DNA of 6,901 nucleotides from NCBI GenBank assembly GCA_029986975.1, contig DALTWR010000051.1, positions 1 to 6,901 on the forward strand, read 5' to 3'. The notes below the pieces were generated by a model, which worked only from the letters and a program-made list of their open reading frames with translations, was not told the DNA's origin and ran no database searches. Origin of the DNA: Methanocorpusculum sp. Lineage in GTDB: Archaea; Halobacteriota; Methanomicrobia; Methanomicrobiales; Methanocorpusculaceae. Both the position numbers and the translations under genes were made by a program. Of this stretch, positions 6,879 through 6,901 are shown piece after piece. Within the stretch, counting starts at the first letter, position 1; every line of letters starts with the position of its first letter.

Positions 6879-6901
6879 ACACGCCACTGGAAAAATCCAA
6901 T

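Noticed and set aside
6557..6901. Checked for tRNA, CRISPR repeats, or the edge of a transposase gene.
   Set aside because: No cloverleaf elements, no regularly spaced repeats and no coding frame with transposase motifs are visible. Only the foldback, the hairpin and the T-tract stand out.

Overview
The window looks like a stretch of a euryarchaeal chromosome, most likely a methanogen of the Methanomicrobiales. A Methanocorpusculum-like organism is my best guess, but I cannot confirm it without a search. The evidence is a secreted protein with an archaeosortase-type (PGF-CTERM-like) C-terminal anchor, a DUF4013 membrane protein, AT-rich TATA-like elements very close to start codons with no Shine-Dalgarno in front of the first genes, and plain T-tracts after genes in the manner of archaeal terminators. 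GC content is moderate.

Layout. Two genes lie on the minus strand. Reading leftward, these are a ten-helix P-type cation ATPase of the CtpE/Exp7/CaxP type (4191 to 1849) and, after a gap of about 100 bases, an exported UshA-like 5'-nucleotidase/metallophosphatase (1747 to 101). A divergent intergenic region (4192-4416) separates them from a plus-strand pair: a six-helix DUF4013 protein (4417-5196) whose last 8 bases overlap the start of a MATE-family efflux protein (5189-6556). The MATE gene has a good Shine-Dalgarno inside the DUF4013 gene, so the two are almost certainly one operon. All four genes are intact and all four products are membrane or cell-surface proteins: ion transport, extracellular nucleotide hydrolysis and antiporter-type efflux.

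The last 345 bases (6557-6901) hold no recognisable gene. They contain a T8 terminator-like tract just after the MATE gene, a small perfect hairpin (6647-6674), and a striking long foldback (core 6763-6873). The foldback has 40-bp imperfect arms around a 31-base loop, and weaker arm similarity reaches outward to the window edge. It is the least explained structure here and could be a MITE-like or intergenic repeat element, a structured RNA, or a bidirectional terminator.

The four genes appear to be ordinary chromosomal housekeeping or transport genes. I see no CRISPR array, integrase, transposase gene, rRNA or tRNA, and no clear evidence for a novel multi-gene system. The foldback is the main item worth follow-up.
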